Shown here piece by piece: positions 61,776 to 64,000 of a stretch of DNA of 64,000 bases. Made by a program: the position numbers and the translations under genes. Where the stretch lies: NCBI GenBank assembly GCA_964406605.1, contig CAYOSF010000003.1, positions 270,413 through 334,412 on the forward strand, written 5' to 3'. The notes under the pieces are model-generated. The model was not told the DNA's origin and did no database searches. It saw only the letters and a list, made by a program, of their open reading frames with translations. This DNA is from CAYOSF01 sp964406605. GTDB lineage: Bacteria; Chloroflexota; Dehalococcoidia; DSTF01; RBG-16-68-14. Numbering within the stretch: position 1 is the first letter of the stretch; the number at the start of each line of letters is the position of its first letter.

Positions 61776-62168
61776 GTGGAGGGTCGGGCATGGAGGGTTG
61801 CAGTTCTGAAACTGCCGCGTCTGTCCCTGACCCGGGTCGCTATCTTGCTGGCCGCCTTGGTGGTCGGCTATTTCATCTTCACCGCGGCTAGCGAAGCCCT
61901 CCTCTCCCAGAGCCTCAATCGAGACGAGCAGCGGCTCCAGCGCGAGATAGCGGAACTCCGCTACCAACAGGCGCAGCTTCAAGCGATCCGCGACTACCTC
62001 CAGACGGATGAGTACATCGAGGGGGTGGCCCGTCGCGTTCTCGGCCTGGTGCGGCCGGGCGAGACGCTGGTCATCGTCAACTCCAGCGTTCCGCCTACCC
62101 CGGTGCCGGACGAACAGTCCGGCAAGGACGAGTACAGAACCTGGTGGGAGAACCTGTACGGACCGTAG
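61776..62168 (+). CDS. FtsB/DivIC-like septum formation initiator
   Basis: The 130-residue protein has one N-terminal membrane helix (about 17-40, VAILLAALVVGYFIFTA) and a coiled coil (RDEQRLQREIAELRYQQAQLQAI). The DivIC motif follows (YLQTDEYIEGVARRVLGLVRPGETLVIV). It bridges membrane and periplasm in the division complex. The start is uncertain; GTG 61776 is in frame and CTG 61806 with GGAGGG upstream is an alternative. It lies before tilS on the same strand, as is common. Confidence 0.8.
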   Translation: MEGRAWRVAVLKLPRLSLTRVAILLAALVVGYFIFTAASEALLSQSLNRDEQRLQREIAELRYQQAQLQAIRDYLQTDEYIEGVARRVLGLVRPGETLVIVNSSVPPTPVPDEQSGKDEYRTWWENLYGP

Positions 62169-62231
62169 TACAATGGGGTGCGGAGGCAGTGGGGCCCCGC
62201 TCGTCGGGGCTCTTTCCATCGATGCCCCACA

Positions 62232-63704
62232 ATGAAGAAGAAGGCACCGGCGCTCGTCCCCTCCCGCTCCGTCCGGGCGCGGGTGCGAAGCTTCATCCGA
62301 GATCGAGGTTTGATCCGACGGGGCGATCGCCTGCTCGCCGGCGTGTCCGGCGGCCCTGACTCCACCTGTTTGCTGGTCACGCTGGCCGCACTTCGCGCCT
62401 CGCTCGGCTTTGATCTCTACGCCGCCTACTTCGACCATTGTCTGCGCGGGCCCCGCGCCGCCGTCCGCGAGGAGCGGTTCGTCCGCTCCCTTGCCGACGC
62501 GCTGTCCGTGCCTTTGCACTGCGGCGCGGGTGACGTCCGTGCGCACGCCGGTGCCCGCAGGCGATCCCTGGAAGAGGCGGCGCGAGACCTACGCTATCGG
62601 TTCCTGGCGGAAGCCGCGCGTCACTTCGGGTGCCGGACCGTCGCTGTAGGTCATACCCGGGACGATCAGGCGGAGACGCTGTTGCTGCATCTGCTCAGAG
62701 GGAGCGGGCTGCGCGGCTTGGCGGCGATGGCTCCCTCCGCGCCCTGGCCGGTGTCCGAAGGTCGGGAGACCCCCCGCCTGGTGCGCCCTTTGCTGTGTCT
62801 CTCGCGCGAGGACACCGAGGCGTCCTGCCGCGAGGCCGGACTCGAACCGATTCAGGACCCGTCCAACCGTTCCCGAGCTTATCTGCGCAATCGCATCCGG
62901 GCGGAATTGCTGCCGCTGCTGCGCAGCTACAATCCGCGTGTCGATGAGGCGCTCATCCGGCTGGCGGACGCGGCAGCGACTGATGTCGAGTTGCTTGAAG
63001 GGCTGGCGGCGGGAGCGCTGGATGTAGACGGAGCGCAGCCCGGGTCTGCGAGCCAGGGTAGCGTGCGCTTGGTGCGGCGGGAGCTGGCGGCGCTGCCGCG
63101 TGCCCTCCAGCATCACGCTGTCAGGCTCGCGGTCAGCCGCGTGCTGGGCGACGCGCGTGGCCTCTCCGAGAGGCACGTCCGTGCGATTCTTCGCGCCAGC
63201 GAGGGGCCGACAGGAGCCCGGCTGGATCTGCCTCGTGGTCTTGGCGCCGAGGTGAGGCGAGGAGCCATCGTCATCTCCAAGGAGTTGCCTCCTTGCCCGG
63301 AGCCGTTGCCGGAGGACGAAGTCCCGTTGCCTGTGCCCGGCAGCACTCGTTTCGGCCCCTGGCGCTTCCAGGCCGAGTTGGTGACACGACCGCCCGCCGA
63401 CCTCTCGACCTCGGACGATCCCGGCCTCGCATTCCTCGATGCCCACGCTTGTGGCGGGCCTCTCTGGCTCCGACGCCGTCGCCGGGCCGACCGCTTCCAT
63501 CCACTCGGACTCCGGCAGCCCAAGAAGCTCCAGGACTTCCTCGTGGACGCCCACGTCCCGCGGGCCGAGCGGGATGCTCTGCCCCTGCTGTGCAGCGACA
63601 GCGGCATCGTCTGGGTGGTGACGCAGCGCCCGGCGGAGTGGGCGAAGGTGACGGCCGCAACGCGCCGCATTCTGAGTTTGCGGGCGGAACGGTCAAACGC
63701 TTGA
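62232..63704 (+). CDS. tilS: tRNA(Ile)-lysidine synthase
   Basis: The 490-residue protein has the N-type PP-loop motif GVSGGPDSTCLL (about 38-48), the FDHCLRG motif, GHTRDDQAETLLLHLLRGSGLRGLAAM (in part) and RPLLCLSRED. A TilS C-domain follows with WLRRRRRADRFHPLGLRQPKKLQDFLVD (in part). It attaches lysine to C34 of the minor tRNA-Ile and is essential. ATG 62232 gives the standard N-terminus. It is the last protein gene before the rRNA operon. Confidence 0.94.
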   Translation: MKKKAPALVPSRSVRARVRSFIRDRGLIRRGDRLLAGVSGGPDSTCLLVTLAALRASLGFDLYAAYFDHCLRGPRAAVREERFVRSLADALSVPLHCGAGDVRAHAGARRRSLEEAARDLRYRFLAEAARHFGCRTVAVGHTRDDQAETLLLHLLRGSGLRGLAAMAPSAPWPVSEGRETPRLVRPLLCLSREDTEASCREAGLEPIQDPSNRSRAYLRNRIRAELLPLLRSYNPRVDEALIRLADAAATDVELLEGLAAGALDVDGAQPGSASQGSVRLVRRELAALPRALQHHAVRLAVSRVLGDARGLSERHVRAILRASEGPTGARLDLPRGLGAEVRRGAIVISKELPPCPEPLPEDEVPLPVPGSTRFGPWRFQAELVTRPPADLSTSDDPGLAFLDAHACGGPLWLRRRRRADRFHPLGLRQPKKLQDFLVDAHVPRAERDALPLLCSDSGIVWVVTQRPAEWAKVTAATRRILSLRAERSNA

Positions 63705-63831
63705 CAAGCGCCGCCTCCTTCGCTAGCGTATATGGAGATAGCTAGCTGAGAGTCGCTAGCTGAGTCGATATCTACGGGCGAAGCCGCGCCGTCGTAGAGA
63801 ATTGACGGCGGAGGTTGTCGTCTGCTATTTT
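63701..63831 (+). promoter_or_regulatory. two rRNA operon promoters
   Basis: P1: TTGACA (63701-63706), 17 bp, TAGCGT (63724-63729). P2: TTGACG (63802-63807), 18 bp, TATTTT (63826-63831). Between them the 9-base word CTAGCTGAG occurs twice (about 63742 and 63756). The leader after P2 holds a GCCCCC/GGGGGC-type hairpin (63838-63862). Confidence 0.6.
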
Positions 63832-63917
63832 CGGCAGTGCCCCCGAAAGGTGTGGGGGCCAGCACCTTACCAACTGAAGAACGGCAGGAAGTGTACGGGG
63901 AACCCGTATGAACCTGA

Positions 63918-63940
63918 AACCCGGACAACGGGTTTTGGAT
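63918..63940 (+). other. hairpin just before the 16S rRNA
   Basis: AAACCCG-GACAA-CGGGTTT followed by TTGG, immediately before the 16S 5' end. It looks like a terminator but most likely acts in processing of the precursor rRNA. Confidence 0.4.
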
Positions 63941-63942
63941 CT

Positions 63943-64000
63943 TTGACGGAGAGTTTGATCCTGGCTCAGGATAAACGCTGGCGGCGTGCCTTACGCATGC
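63943..64000 (+). rRNA. rrs: 16S rRNA, 5' end only
   Basis: AGAGTTTGATCCTGGCTCAG (63950-63969), the universal 27F region, is followed by GATAAACGCTGGCGGCGTGCC. The gene continues beyond the window. Start is estimated from alignment with E. coli position 1. Confidence 0.96.

Overview
This 64 kb window is GC-rich, densely packed bacterial DNA from a draft assembly (a 100-base N run lies at 17597-17696). The gene complement and the first bases of a 16S rRNA gene at the right end suggest an uncultured Chloroflexota-like bacterium. That placement is an inference from gene style (UPF0182 protein, dockerin-type secreted proteins with Pro/Thr linkers, T-box thrS, stand-alone MurE) and is not proven by the sequence.

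Left part (1-24 kb), the accessory part: the end of a UPF0182 membrane protein, a DinB-like protein and an HD-domain protein. Then comes a tandem array of four leftward genes (3.9-12.9 kb) for large secreted proteins with Ca-type Asp-rich motifs and a C-terminal pair of dockerin-like helices. Each array unit has the same layout: a near-consensus promoter (TTGACA, 17 bp, nATACT), a 240-310 nt leader, the gene, and an almost identical hairpin terminator. tRNA-His and a two-repeat lipoprotein follow, then mgtE and tRNA-Arg with a decayed integrase beside it. Next is a classic dockerin gene with a cohesin-like C-terminal domain, interrupted by a frameshift and the gap, and a glycosidase-like lipoprotein. 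An ArsM-like methyltransferase has an in-frame TGA at its conserved Cys position, followed by a SECIS-like hairpin. A berberine-bridge-type FAD oxidase, a coiled-coil protein and a GNAT remnant complete this part.

Middle part (24-46 kb), mostly housekeeping: lepA, two oligopeptide-type ABC ATPases, tRNA-Leu, tRNA-Lys and tRNA-Val. Then thrS behind a T-box, an ArsB/NhaD-type transporter with a CBS protein, accC plus a biotin carrier, and infC-rpmI-rplT. A GDPD phosphodiesterase, pheS-pheT, an Lrp-type RAM protein, moeA, a GYD protein and a translationally coupled trio (TPR protein, DapB-like dehydrogenase, class III aminotransferase) follow.

Right part (46-64 kb): a c-di-GMP-I riboswitch in front of a diguanylate cyclase, ctpA, smpB, a small ORF/structured RNA unit, birA, nfeD-slipin, a PAP2 protein, a class III aminotransferase, murE, a second diguanylate cyclase and RNase P RNA. 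A four-gene leftward run (CNNM/CBS protein, DUF2344 protein, phosphatase, THUMP methyltransferase) follows, then an FtsB-like protein, tilS, and the promoter region and start of the 16S rRNA gene.

Functional links: birA would biotinylate the AccC-linked carrier. smpB, infC, rpmI, rplT, thrS, pheST, tilS, rnpB and the tRNAs form a translation-rich background. Two GGDEF enzymes with intact inhibitory sites plus a c-di-GMP riboswitch show c-di-GMP signalling. The dockerin-type genes form a secreted, probably Ca-dependent surface or matrix set whose partner is not obvious, apart from one possible cohesin-like domain.
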